Below are positions 14,717 through 23,139 of a stretch of 35,565 bases of DNA, piece by piece. The first letter of the stretch is position 1. Every line of letters begins with the position of its first letter. The notes under the pieces are model-generated. The model was not told where the DNA came from, ran no database searches, and saw nothing but the letters and a program-made list of their open reading frames with translations. This DNA comes from an uncultured Prevotella sp. (lineage in GTDB: Bacteria > Bacteroidota > Bacteroidia > Bacteroidales > Bacteroidaceae): NCBI GenBank assembly GCA_900540375.1, contig UQFS01000037.1, forward strand, positions 1 to 35,565, in the 5' to 3' direction. The position numbers and the translations under genes were made by a program.

Positions 14717-17071
14717 ATGAATAAAAAACTATCTACATTGATGCTGTCGCTCTGCATGGTGGGCACGGCTACGGCTCAGGCTCCGCAACTCAATGCCCAC
14801 AACATCGACCAAGTGCTCCAGGCGATGACCTTGGAGGAGAAGGCTCAGATGCTTGTCGGCGGAGGCAACGACGGCTTTGTCGGTTCGGGCTCCATGCTCG
14901 GCCATCAGAAGAAATTAGTAGCCGGAGCAGCCGGCATCACCGTGGCCATCCCACGGCTGGGCATTCCCGCAACGGTGGTCTGCGACGGTCCTGCCGGTGT
15001 GCATATCGACGCTCATCGTGAGGGCACCACACAGACTTTCTTTGCCACCGGTTTCCCCGTGGGCACCTGTTTGGCTTGTACGTGGAATATCGACCTCGTG
15101 GAGCAGGTAGGGCGCTGCGAGGGCAACGAGACCTTGGAGTATGGCTGCGACGTCATCCTCGGTCCTGGCATGAACCTCCATCGCAACCCTCTCTGCGGCC
15201 GAAACTTCGAGTACTATAGCGAGGATCCCGTGGTCACCGGTATGATCGGTACCGCCATGATCCGTGGCATTCAGAGTCAGGGCGTCGGTGTGTCGATGAA
15301 GCACTTTGCCGTCAACTCTCAGGAGAGCGACCGCACACGTGTCGACGAACGTGTCTCGCAGCGAGCCTTGCGCGAGCTCTATCTCCGTGGCTTCGAGATG
15401 GCCGTGCGTGAGGCACAGCCGTGGACGATCATGTCGTCCTACAACAAGATCAACGGTGTCTATGCCCAGGGCAGCTACGACCTGCTCACCAAGGTACTCC
15501 GCGATGACTGGGGCTTCAACGGCATCGTCATGACCGACTGGATTGGCAAGCGCTCTGATCTGCCCGTCGCCGAGGAGGTGCAGGCGGGCAACGACCTGCT
15601 CATGCCGGGTTATCCAGCTCAGGTTGAGGACATCGTGAAGGCTGTCAAGGAGGGCAAGCTCGACATCAAGGATGTGGATCGCAACGTGCGCCGCATGCTG
15701 GAGTATATCGTCAAGACGCCCCGCTTCCACAAATACGCTTTCAGCAACAAACCCGACCTCAAAGCGCATGCTCAGGTGACCCGACAGACGAGTACCGAGG
15801 GCATGGTGCTGCTCAAGAACGGTGACTTCAATGGTAAGGCTGTGTTGCCTATGGAAGGCATCAAGCGGGTGGCGCTCTTCGGTGTCAACAGCTACGACTT
15901 CATGAGCGGTGGCCTGGGCTCGGGCTGCGTCAATGTGCCTTATGTCGTGGATATAGTCGACGGACTGAAAAACGCCGGCGTCTCCACCACACCACAGCTC
16001 ACCGACATCTATACTAAATATGTGGCTTATGCTAAATCCAAGCTCAAGGCCGACAAGAACCCGTGGATGTGGTTCCTTGATCAAGGTCAGCCCAAGCTCG
16101 ACGAGATCGATATCACCGAGCGCTGCGTAGAGCATGAGGCTCCCGAAGCTGACGCTGCCATCATCACCATTGGCCGTCAGGCTGGTGAGGGTATGGACCG
16201 TAGCATCGAGGGCGAGTTCAACCTCACCGGGCAGGAGAAGCAGATGATCAACCGCGTGAGCAGCGTCTTCCATCAGCAGGGCAAGCCCGTCATCGTCATC
16301 ATCAACTCCGGCTCCGTGATGGAGACAGTCTCCTGGCGCAGTCTTGTCGACGGCATTCTCGTGGCTTGGCAGCCGGGAGAGGAAGGTGGCAACGCTGTCG
16401 CCGATGTGCTCACGGGTAAGGCTAATCCTTCCGGCCGTCTGACGATGACCTGGCCGATAGCAGCCACCGATGTACCCTCAACGGCCAACTTCCCCAGCCA
16501 GCCCGATTACTACGGTCTGACCGACGCACTCTATGACCATCGTGTCAAGGGTGTCAACTACATCGACCACGAAGAGGATATCTATGTCGGCTACCGCTAT
16601 TTCGACTCCTTCGACAAGTCCGTGGCCTACCCCTTCGGCTATGGACTGAGCTATACCACCTTCTCCATGTCGGGATTCTCAGCCAAAGACGACAAGCAGG
16701 GCGTCACGGTGAAGGTGACTGTGAAGAATACCGGATCGCGTGCCGGCAAGCAGGTGGCTCAGATCTATGTCGCCGCTCCCAAGGGCGGTGAGGAGAAGCC
16801 GGTCAAGGAGCTCAAGGCCTTTGCCAAGACCCGCATGCTCAAGCCCGGTGAGAGTCAGACGCTGACCATGATCGTGCCGCGCCGTCTGCTGACGAGCTTC
16901 GACGAGGCCGGCAGCCAGTGGAAGGGCGAGGCCGGCGACTACACATTCATGGTGGGCGACAACGTGGAGCATATCCTCGGCAAGGCCACCGTCAGACTGG
17001 GTGCTTACACCGAAAAGGTCTCCGAGGCGCTCAAGCCACAGGCCAGGATCAATCTGCTCAGAAGAAAGTAA
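14717..17071 (+). CDS. Exported glycoside hydrolase family 3 beta-glucosidase-like enzyme
   Basis: A 784-residue GH3 enzyme with a signal peptide (about 1-20, LSLCMVGTATA). The N-terminal barrel contains KHFAVNSQESDR (K195, H196) and the nucleophile D274 in GIVMTDWIGK. The second domain has the GEGMDRS segment, usual place of the acid/base region. The C-terminus is a fibronectin III-like fold (about 690-765). No PA14 insert is seen. Paired with the mannanase just upstream, it probably removes terminal glucose or related sugars from glucomannan oligosaccharides in the periplasm. Substrate is inferred from context and family members vary widely. Confidence 0.9.
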   Translation: MNKKLSTLMLSLCMVGTATAQAPQLNAHNIDQVLQAMTLEEKAQMLVGGGNDGFVGSGSMLGHQKKLVAGAAGITVAIPRLGIPATVVCDGPAGVHIDAHREGTTQTFFATGFPVGTCLACTWNIDLVEQVGRCEGNETLEYGCDVILGPGMNLHRNPLCGRNFEYYSEDPVVTGMIGTAMIRGIQSQGVGVSMKHFAVNSQESDRTRVDERVSQRALRELYLRGFEMAVREAQPWTIMSSYNKINGVYAQGSYDLLTKVLRDDWGFNGIVMTDWIGKRSDLPVAEEVQAGNDLLMPGYPAQVEDIVKAVKEGKLDIKDVDRNVRRMLEYIVKTPRFHKYAFSNKPDLKAHAQVTRQTSTEGMVLLKNGDFNGKAVLPMEGIKRVALFGVNSYDFMSGGLGSGCVNVPYVVDIVDGLKNAGVSTTPQLTDIYTKYVAYAKSKLKADKNPWMWFLDQGQPKLDEIDITERCVEHEAPEADAAIITIGRQAGEGMDRSIEGEFNLTGQEKQMINRVSSVFHQQGKPVIVIINSGSVMETVSWRSLVDGILVAWQPGEEGGNAVADVLTGKANPSGRLTMTWPIAATDVPSTANFPSQPDYYGLTDALYDHRVKGVNYIDHEEDIYVGYRYFDSFDKSVAYPFGYGLSYTTFSMSGFSAKDDKQGVTVKVTVKNTGSRAGKQVAQIYVAAPKGGEEKPVKELKAFAKTRMLKPGESQTLTMIVPRRLLTSFDEAGSQWKGEAGDYTFMVGDNVEHILGKATVRLGAYTEKVSEALKPQARINLLRRK

Positions 17072-17235
17072 AGAGGCTGTGATTGTCATTTCGTCAGACG
17101 ATGACTGACATGTTGGCTGATATTGTCAGGTTAATTGTTTAGGTATATACTTTGCAATAAGCATAGTGAAGTTCGGAAGTCCGAAAGGATGGAAGAGTTC
17201 CAAAGAACTGAATAATCAACTTTTAATACAAAAAT

Positions 17236-17241
17236 AGGAGG
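17236..17241 (+). promoter_or_regulatory. Strong ribosome binding site for Hsp20
   Basis: AGGAGG at 17236-17241 lies 8 bases before the ATG at 17250 and selects it over the out-of-frame ATG at 17243. Such a full Shine-Dalgarno is unusual for Bacteroidetes genes and suggests high expression. Confidence 0.6.
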
Positions 17242-17249
17242 TATGTCTT

Positions 17250-17681
17250 ATGTTACTTGCTAAAAGAAATGATAACAATTGGATGTCAAACTTCTTTAAT
17301 GACTTCTTCGACACGGATATGATGCCGCGTATGAACGCTACCGCTCCGGCAGTGAATGTCAAGGAGACAGACAAAGGCTATGTGATGGAGATTGCCGCTC
17401 CGGGCTTGAAGAAAGAGTATTGCCGCGTCAGCCTTGACAACGAAGGTAACCTCAACCTCAAGATTGAGGATAAGTTTGAACACAAGGAGGAGAACAAGAA
17501 GGAGCATTATCTGCGCCGTGAGTTCAACTACAGCAACTACGAGCAGACCTATGTCTTGCCTGAGGATGTCGACAAGGAGAAGATCAGTGCCAAGGTCGAG
17601 AATGGCATCCTTACGGTCGAATTGCCCAAGGTGAGCAAGGAGATCAAGAAAGAAGAGAATAAGAGTATTGAAGTGAAATAA
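17250..17681 (+). CDS. Small heat shock protein, Hsp20 family
   Basis: A 143-residue alpha-crystallin chaperone that holds unfolded proteins in the cytoplasm. The short N-terminal arm (NNWMSNFFNDFFDTD) leads into the alpha-crystallin domain from about residue 33 (APAVNVKETDKGYVMEIAAPGL). It closes with the ENGILTVELPK strand. The tail is Lys/Glu-rich and ends in a short IEVK. It stands alone, with a 178-base gap before it, a strong ribosome binding site and a strong terminator after it. Heat-responsive expression is expected but no specific operator is recognised. Confidence 0.93.
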   Translation: MLLAKRNDNNWMSNFFNDFFDTDMMPRMNATAPAVNVKETDKGYVMEIAAPGLKKEYCRVSLDNEGNLNLKIEDKFEHKEENKKEHYLRREFNYSNYEQTYVLPEDVDKEKISAKVENGILTVELPKVSKEIKKEENKSIEVK

Positions 17682-17723
17682 ACTAAAGCGCTCATCTCTC
17701 TTACATTTTATACGATAATTATT

Positions 17724-17775
17724 ATCCCTCCCTTCTCCAAGCGTTACAGCGCTGAGAGACGGGAGGGATTTTTTT
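17724..17775 (+). terminator. Intrinsic terminator after hsp20
   Basis: ATCCCTCCC (17724-17732) pairs with GGGAGGGAT (17761-17769), with an inner AGCG/CGCT stem, followed by a run of seven Ts. Confidence 0.9.
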
Positions 17776-18577
17776 GTCTTTCGTCCACTTGGTTAATGAC
17801 TGGCGAATTTGTTACCTCAATAACCGCCTCACGATGGTGTTTGAAGGAAATATTAGGATGAACGGATCTTTACAAAATGACATCACGGCGTAGTTATGAT
17901 CCAGAGAGCGAGGAAACTTGAAAATGGAAAAAACAAAGATGAGTCACCGCTTTTTGTCGGCTCATGTTATCAAAGTACCTTCCTGATACTATCAGAAAGG
18001 CTTTCTGACTTGGTCAAAGTGCCTTTCTGACCATGTCATCTTACCGAGATGATAGCATCAGAAAGGCTTTCTGATAGGCAACATCGGCGAAATTTCATTG
18101 TAAAAATTACTGTTTTCTTGGAGAGAAAAGTGTTGTGTATCCGTATTACTCTGTATATCAACTGCTTATAATACATCTCTCAAAAATCGCGAAATTGGGA
18201 TTGGCATAGTGTTTGGTTCAGAAAATCGCAAGGAAAAGGGCGGAAAAATGTCAGTTTACTCAACAAAAGAAGATGGAAAACGATATACGGAAAGAGATCG
18301 TCTTGTTAGCTCATGCCTAATTCTCAAATTCTTAATAACTTTCTTCACCCTGTTTACACTAAGGCGCAATATGGTCTAACTGTTTTTTCTCACTCTCTTG
18401 TCCGTAAGCTTGTTTGCAACTTGTTCATATAACTCTGTGTAATTCCATAAGACGAAACCATCTTCATGCCCTCTGCATGAGAGATATTCGCTGAACAGTT
18501 ATTATTGGACTCTCTTTTGTGAGATCCTGCTAAATAGTTATGATTTGATGGCAATTAGCATTTATTAAGTGGCTGAT
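17776..18577. other. Long intergenic region with no convincing gene
   Basis: Between the hsp20 terminator and the copper locus there is no convincing gene. The region holds the hairpin cluster at 17968-18075. It also holds a minus-strand open stretch at 18376-18498 that lacks a start codon and may be a gene remnant. A plus-strand ORF of 43 codons from 18249 has no ribosome binding site or family resemblance. The remainder is AT-rich sequence in which I see nothing. Confidence 0.6.
17968..18075. repeat. Cluster of four REP-like palindromes
   Basis: Four palindromic units lie head to tail: 17968-17988, 17991-18008, 18012-18032 and 18057-18075. The last is ATCAGAAAGGCTTTCTGAT, two perfect 9-base arms around one G. 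Units 1 and 3 share a CAAAGTnCCTT core; units 2 and 4 share CAGAAAGGCTTTCTG. A separate stem TCATCT/AGATGA (18035-18052) sits between units 3 and 4. This looks like a REP/BIME-type or MITE-type intergenic repeat. Confidence 0.75.
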
Positions 18578-18611
18578 ATTGCGTCAGTACTGATTCTTTT
18601 TTGTAACTTTG
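18578..18611 (+). promoter_or_regulatory. Promoter for the copper locus
   Basis: A perfect -7 box TAACTTTG (18604-18611) with ATTG (18578-18581) 22 bases upstream. The box ends only 5 bases before the ATG at 18617, so the transcript may be leaderless. Confidence 0.5.
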
Positions 18612-18616
18612 CGAGC

Positions 18617-19000
18617 ATGAAGAGACTATTGCACATATTTCCATCGTTGGTGCTCTCATTGCTGATAGTGGCGATGAGTGCGGGACTGAGCGTGGAAGTG
18701 TGCATGCACTCGGGTCGCGCCGAGGTGGCTCAGATTGCCGAGGTGCAAGGCAACCACGATTGTCACGGCATGAAGGGAATGGGGTGCATGGTGGTGAAGA
18801 CCATCAAGTTGGCACCGAGCACACTGGCCGAGAACCACCTCTTCGATTTCTCGCAGTGCTGGGTGGCCATAATGCCCACCACAGGGCTGCTCTCACTCGC
18901 GCATACATTCATTTCCATACATGCGCCCAGCGCATACGTCCCCATCCGGTGCTCGCCTCCACGGGAGTACCTGTACCATTTATGTGTGCTTAGACTTTGA
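18617..19000 (+). CDS. HYC_CC_PP-like small exported protein of a copper locus
   Basis: A 127-residue protein starting at the ATG at 18617. Residues 1-25 form a signal peptide or membrane anchor. The sequence has spaced metal-type residues: EVCMHSG near 28, a His/Met/Cys-rich HDCHGMKGMGCM segment, a further Cys (FSQCW), and a late CSPPRE. This pattern resembles the Bacteroidetes HYC_CC_PP family, named for its conserved short motifs, although the CC pair reads GC here. Such genes commonly precede TonB receptors with copper-related neighbours. Metal sensing or binding in the envelope is inferred from composition and context. Confidence 0.6.
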   Translation: MKRLLHIFPSLVLSLLIVAMSAGLSVEVCMHSGRAEVAQIAEVQGNHDCHGMKGMGCMVVKTIKLAPSTLAENHLFDFSQCWVAIMPTTGLLSLAHTFISIHAPSAYVPIRCSPPREYLYHLCVLRL

Positions 19001-19103
19001 ATCTTCATTGATGCTGTAGCTATATAAAAAAGATGTATATGGCTATAAAAGAAAGGAGTGTCGTTTTTTATGCAGTCAATGAATTATTCAAAGGAAATCA
19101 TCA

Positions 19104-21140
19104 ATGAATAGAAATATTTTGCTTGTCGGCATGATGGGAATGCTGGCACAGCCCTCTCTTGCCCAAAAAGCACCCGTTCAAAACTCCGACTCCACCACTA
19201 CCAGCGCGCTCGACAGCGTGGGCACGATGCCCGATCAGACGCTCCATGAGGTGCAGGTGGTCAGCCGCAAGCCCGGCATGATGCGCATGAAGGGTGCCAT
19301 GAACGGACAAATCATTTCGCAGGACGAGCTCTTCAAGGCTGCCTGCTGCAACCTCGGCGAGAGCTTCACCACCAACCCTTCCGTCGACGTGAGCTACAAC
19401 GACGCTGCCACAGGTGCCAAGCAGATCAAGTTGCTTGGACTCAGTGGCAAATACGTGCAGATGCTCACTGAGAACCTGCCTAACTTCCGTGGCGCCGCGA
19501 TTCCCTATTCTCTGGGCTATGTGCCCGGCACGTGGATGAAAAGCATACAGGTGAGCAAGGGCAACGCCAGTGTGAAGAACGGCTATGAGGCCATGACCGG
19601 ACAGATCAATGTGGAGTATCTCAAACCCGAGGACGGCGAGAATGTGCATGTCAACCTCTATGGCAACACCATGAGCCGCATCGAGGCCAACGCTGATGGA
19701 AATGTGCACATCGCCAAGGGACTGAGCACCGAGATCCTCGGACACTATGAGGACAATCTCAAGGAGCACGACAGTAACAAGGATGGATTTATGGACGACC
19801 CGCAGACACGGCAGTTCAACTTGCAGAACCGCTGGTATGGCAAGACGGGCAACTATATCTTCCACGGCGGTCTCTCGCTCCTGGACGAGAAGCGAGAGAG
19901 CGGGCAGACCAACCGCGAGGGAGTGCTTGACCATCAGACCGAGCCGCTCTACCGCATCAACCTCAACACCCACCGCTATGAGGGCTATATGAAGCACGCC
20001 TTCATTCTCGACCCCGGTCATGGCACAAACATCGCTTGGATGTCGTCGGCCTCAATGCACGAGATGGATGCCACCTACGGCCGCAAGGACTACGACATCA
20101 ATGAGAAAAACGTCTACTCGCAGCTGATGTTCGAGACCAACTTCACTTCTGAGCATAACCTTGCGCTCGGTGCCTCGTTCAATCACGACTATGTGGGGCA
20201 GACCTACCTCGGACAGCGGCTCAACGAGAGGGAGAATGTCGTCGGAGGCTATGCTCAGTATACCTACAATCTCCACGACCGTCTCGTGGCTATGGCGGGA
20301 ATCCGCATTGACCACAGTTCAGGGTATGGCACCTTCGTCACGCCTCGCTTCCATGTGAAGTGGCAGGTCAACGATCTTTGGAGCCTGCGCGCCTCAGCCG
20401 GTAAGGGTTATCGAACGGTACACGCTTTGGCAGAGAACAACTATCTTATGGCCAGCGGACGACAACTCGTCATCGACAAACTGAGTCAGGAAAACGCGTG
20501 GAACTATGGACTCAGCACGGCGCTGAACATCCCACTCGGACGGCAGACGCTGAAACTCAATGCAGAGTACTACTATACCCGGTTCGGCAATCAGGCTGTC
20601 ATCGATTATGACACGGATCCAGTACAGATACATATCAGTAATCTGCACGGTAAGTCCTACTCCCACACGTTCCAGATCGACGCTACATACGACCTCTTCC
20701 GGGGTATGACCATGACGGCTGCCTACCGCTACAACGACGTGAAGACGACCTATGGTGGTGAGCTCATGCGCCAGCCGCTGACCAACCGTTACAAGAGCCT
20801 GCTCACGGCCTCGTACAAGACACCGCTCGGCCTCTGGCAGTTCGATGCTACCTTCGCCCTCAACGGCGGTGGCCGCTTGCCCAAGGCTTACACCACGGCC
20901 GATGGTACACCATCGTGGAAAGAGAGCTATCCAGCCTATGGCCAGCTCAATGCGCAGATCACCCGCACCTTCCGCCACTTCTCAGTTTATGCGGGTGGCG
21001 AGAACCTCACGGGTTATAAGCAGAAAAATCCGATCATTGATGCCGCCCGTCCTTGGAGCAGCACCTTCGATCCTACACTCGTGTGGGGATCCATGCAGGG
21101 CATAAGAGGATATATCGGTGTCCGCTATAACTTGAAGTAA
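19104..21140 (+). CDS. TonB-dependent outer membrane receptor, probably for metal
   Basis: A 678-residue outer membrane receptor powered by TonB. A signal peptide (about 1-20, ending AQPSLA) precedes a short linker and the plug domain (QTLHEVQVVSRK, then SVDVSYNDAATGAKQIKLLGL and SVKNGYEAMTGQINVEY). From about residue 160 on it is a beta barrel with alternating aromatic strands, ending in GIRGYIGVRYNLK. It lacks the N-terminal carboxypeptidase-like domain of SusC-type receptors. Neighbours with heavy-metal motifs on both sides point to copper or a copper chelate as the ligand. AAAGGA upstream supports the ATG at 19104. Confidence 0.88.
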   Translation: MNRNILLVGMMGMLAQPSLAQKAPVQNSDSTTTSALDSVGTMPDQTLHEVQVVSRKPGMMRMKGAMNGQIISQDELFKAACCNLGESFTTNPSVDVSYNDAATGAKQIKLLGLSGKYVQMLTENLPNFRGAAIPYSLGYVPGTWMKSIQVSKGNASVKNGYEAMTGQINVEYLKPEDGENVHVNLYGNTMSRIEANADGNVHIAKGLSTEILGHYEDNLKEHDSNKDGFMDDPQTRQFNLQNRWYGKTGNYIFHGGLSLLDEKRESGQTNREGVLDHQTEPLYRINLNTHRYEGYMKHAFILDPGHGTNIAWMSSASMHEMDATYGRKDYDINEKNVYSQLMFETNFTSEHNLALGASFNHDYVGQTYLGQRLNERENVVGGYAQYTYNLHDRLVAMAGIRIDHSSGYGTFVTPRFHVKWQVNDLWSLRASAGKGYRTVHALAENNYLMASGRQLVIDKLSQENAWNYGLSTALNIPLGRQTLKLNAEYYYTRFGNQAVIDYDTDPVQIHISNLHGKSYSHTFQIDATYDLFRGMTMTAAYRYNDVKTTYGGELMRQPLTNRYKSLLTASYKTPLGLWQFDATFALNGGGRLPKAYTTADGTPSWKESYPAYGQLNAQITRTFRHFSVYAGGENLTGYKQKNPIIDAARPWSSTFDPTLVWGSMQGIRGYIGVRYNLK

Positions 21141-21239
21141 GAGATCAATCATTTTTAAGCCAAGGCTCCTTCAAGGGACTTTGACTATTATCAATAATTG
21201 TAATAATAAATCAAATTAATCATTTAATAAGAAACCAAT

Positions 21240-21572
21240 ATGAAGAAGTTATTCTTCGTGATGATGCTGGCAGCCATGAGTACTGCCGCCAACGCCAAGA
21301 GTGTCAACGATACGCTCGTCGTTACCACCACACCGCAGATGCACTGTGCCAACTGCGAGAACAAGATCAAGAATGGTCTGCGCTTTGAGAAGGGTGTGAA
21401 GGACATCTTCACCAGCGTGGAGAACCAAACCGTGACCATCGTCTACAACCCCGACAAGACCGACAAGCAAAAGCTCGAGGGCGCTTTCCCGAAGTTCGGC
21501 TACAAAGCCCGCGAACTAAAGAAGGGCGTGAAGGTGGAGCGCGATATGAACGAGCAGTGCGATAACATGTAA
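21240..21572 (+). CDS. Exported heavy-metal-associated (HMA) domain protein
   Basis: A 110-residue protein with a signal peptide (MKKLFFVMMLAAMSTAANA) followed by an HMA fold. The metal site is CANC in TPQMHCANCENKIKNGL. The rest follows the expected beta-alpha-beta pattern (VKDIFTSVENQTVTIVYNP and KLEGAFPKFGYKA). It probably binds Cu(I) in the periplasm. It follows the TonB receptor by 99 bases and precedes doxX by 20 bases. It differs from the cytoplasmic copZ-like gene at 32171, which has no signal peptide. Confidence 0.88.
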   Translation: MKKLFFVMMLAAMSTAANAKSVNDTLVVTTTPQMHCANCENKIKNGLRFEKGVKDIFTSVENQTVTIVYNPDKTDKQKLEGAFPKFGYKARELKKGVKVERDMNEQCDNM

Positions 21573-21592
21573 AATCATTTAATAATAAGCAA

Positions 21593-22015
21593 ATGGCTAT
21601 GGATAAAAATTTTCTTCGCAACAACGACTTGGGTCTGTTGTTGCTTCGTCTGACAGTGGGGGGCTTGATGCTCTTCCACGGCGTTCATAAACTCATCTAT
21701 GGAGTCTCAGCCATCGAGGGCATGTTGGCAGGCATTGGCCTCCCCGGCTTCATCGCCTACTTCTCTTTGGCTGCTGAGTTGCTGGCCTCAGTGCTTATCG
21801 TGTTGGGTGCCTGGACGCGCGTGGCTTCCGTGGTGATGGTGGGCAATATGGCCGTAGCCATCCTCATGGCTCATCTGCCCGTCATCTTCTCTGTGAACCC
21901 GATGACCGGTGGCTGGGCTATCGAGTTGCCGATGCTCTACCTCGTCGGTGCCGCTGTGCTCTGCTTCACGGGTGGTGGCAAGTATGTGCTGACCAAAGGT
22001 CATGTGACAGACTAA
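21593..22015 (+). CDS. DoxX family membrane protein
   Basis: A 140-residue DoxX/SURF4-type inner membrane protein with four predicted helices. Family features are LLLLRLTVGGLMLFHGVHKL near the start, AYFSLAAELLASVLIVLG in the middle, and IELPMLYLVGAAVLCFTGGG at the end. It lies 20 bases after the HMA gene and ends the locus at a strong terminator. DoxX proteins are often found with redox or metal stress genes, but the reaction here is unknown. Confidence 0.88.
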   Translation: MAMDKNFLRNNDLGLLLLRLTVGGLMLFHGVHKLIYGVSAIEGMLAGIGLPGFIAYFSLAAELLASVLIVLGAWTRVASVVMVGNMAVAILMAHLPVIFSVNPMTGGWAIELPMLYLVGAAVLCFTGGGKYVLTKGHVTD

Positions 22016-22032
22016 GGCGCCACAGACTTTCA

Positions 22033-22055
22033 GTTCTCTCTGTTAATGAGAGAAC
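22033..22055 (+). terminator. Extra hairpin after doxX
   Basis: GTTCTCTC (22033-22040) and GAGAGAAC (22048-22055) form a perfect 8-bp stem 18 bases after the doxX stop. No T-run follows, so it may protect the mRNA 3' end rather than terminate. Confidence 0.5.
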
Positions 22056-22064
22056 CTGTATATG

Positions 22065-22107
22065 AAAAATCCCTTATGCGAAACTGATTGGCATAAGGGA
22101 TTTTTTT
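22065..22107. terminator. Bidirectional terminator between doxX and the M15 peptidase
   Basis: AAAAATCCCTTATGC (22065-22079) pairs perfectly with GCATAAGGGATTTTT (22091-22105). T-runs flank it on both strands, serving the convergent genes. Confidence 0.92.
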
Positions 22108-22108
22108 G

Positions 22109-22837
22109 TTATTTCTCGAAGTGCTGATAGTCCTTTACACTGCGCCACGCTCCTCCCCAGCGGAAGCCATGAGCGGTGAACAGCCGATAGAGCAGGTCGC
22201 CGCACGTGATCTTATGGGCGAACGTAGCCGAGCGGTCGGCATAGCGTGAGGCCGTGGCAGGCTGAATCGTCGTCTTATCTTGATTACGTCGCACGCAGGG
22301 GTTGTAGAGTGGGTTGATGTCGACAGCAAGCCCCTCTGCATGTTTCGAGAGCTTGGCAGAACCTTTCACCACGCGGTAGCAGAAGCAGCTGGTGTTATTG
22401 GCGCGCATCGACTCCTCGTCGTTGGCATGATAGTCGTCGATGAGACGCATCTGTCCGATGGGGTAACGCTGCTGATAGAGTTCACGAAAGATGGTGACGA
22501 GGTCAGCGGCTATCAGCTTGTTGCATACCAGTTCGCCGATATGAATGTAGCCGTCGAAGCCCACGTAGAGTGTGCGGACATAGCGAAGTGACGGCCGTGC
22601 TATGGTGCAGCCGGTGGGGTAGGAGCGCCCACGCATGCGGGTAAAGACTGCGTCAGGGATCGGCTCTGCCTGGAAACAGTGCGCAAGGCCATAGTGGTTC
22701 ACCGCCTCGGCACTGACCACGCATCCGGCCTGCCACGACTGTAACTGGCGTAGGTCCTGCTGGAGCGATTGTCCTTGAGTGGTGATATGCGTCAGACCCA
22801 TCAGGGCGAAGAGAGCAAAGATGATTTTACGTTTCAT
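22109..22837 (-). CDS. Exported M15 family metallopeptidase
   Basis: A 242-residue peptidoglycan peptidase-like protein. A signal peptide (about 1-22) is followed by a C-terminal M15 fold. Zinc ligands are visible: H166 and D173 in SKHAEGLAVDINP, and H239 in the final KDYQHFEK. The domain ending FRWGGAWRSVKDYQHFE resembles the M15C D-Ala-D-Ala or L-Ala-D-Glu peptidases. The gene starts inside the stop of the upstream small protein gene (ATGA overlap), so the two are translationally coupled. Which peptide bond it cuts is not shown by the sequence. Confidence 0.88.
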   Translation of the reverse strand: MKRKIIFALFALMGLTHITTQGQSLQQDLRQLQSWQAGCVVSAEAVNHYGLAHCFQAEPIPDAVFTRMRGRSYPTGCTIARPSLRYVRTLYVGFDGYIHIGELVCNKLIAADLVTIFRELYQQRYPIGQMRLIDDYHANDEESMRANNTSCFCYRVVKGSAKLSKHAEGLAVDINPLYNPCVRRNQDKTTIQPATASRYADRSATFAHKITCGDLLYRLFTAHGFRWGGAWRSVKDYQHFEK

Positions 22838-23040
22838 TTTCTCGTTGCACTGGTGCCCGTGATGTGTCCGTAGCGATCTTTGTATACTGTCTGCTGGTTG
22901 CCATGGCTGTCAGTGGTCGTCTCAGTGTTGCCGATGATGTGTCCATAGGTGTTGCGCCGTATCTCCGTGGTCTTGGAGCTCTGGGCGCTCATGCTCAGAG
23001 AGAGAAGCATGAAGAACGAAAGAAATACCGTCTTTTTCAT
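22834..23040 (-). CDS. Small exported protein with two YGHIxG repeats
   Basis: A 68-residue protein with a signal peptide (MKKTVFLSFFMLLSLSMSAQ). The mature part has two similar units, NTYGHIIGNTE and DRYGHITGTSA, separated by a Gln/His-containing linker. This resembles short RHS/YD-like or Bacteroidetes exported repeat proteins, but I cannot assign a family. It overlaps the M15 peptidase start by 4 bases (ATGA), so the two are likely made together and act in the same place. A -7-like TATCTTTG on the minus strand lies at 23090-23097, upstream. Confidence 0.65.
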   Translation of the reverse strand: MKKTVFLSFFMLLSLSMSAQSSKTTEIRRNTYGHIIGNTETTTDSHGNQQTVYKDRYGHITGTSATRK

Positions 23041-23139
23041 ACCTTATCTATTTTGTTTATTGTTGGACCGTTTAACAGAATGTCCATTGCAAAGATATAA
23101 AATCAAATTGATATTATAGCCATAAAGGAAACGTTTTTC

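Noticed and set aside
14915..16273. 452-codon open frame on the minus strand inside the GH3 gene
   Set aside because: Shadow of a GC-rich coding gene. The GH3 reading has all catalytic motifs.
17082..17250. Promoter for hsp20
   Set aside because: TATACTTTG near 17145 is close to a -7 box but off by one base in register, and no -33 box is convincing, so none is listed.
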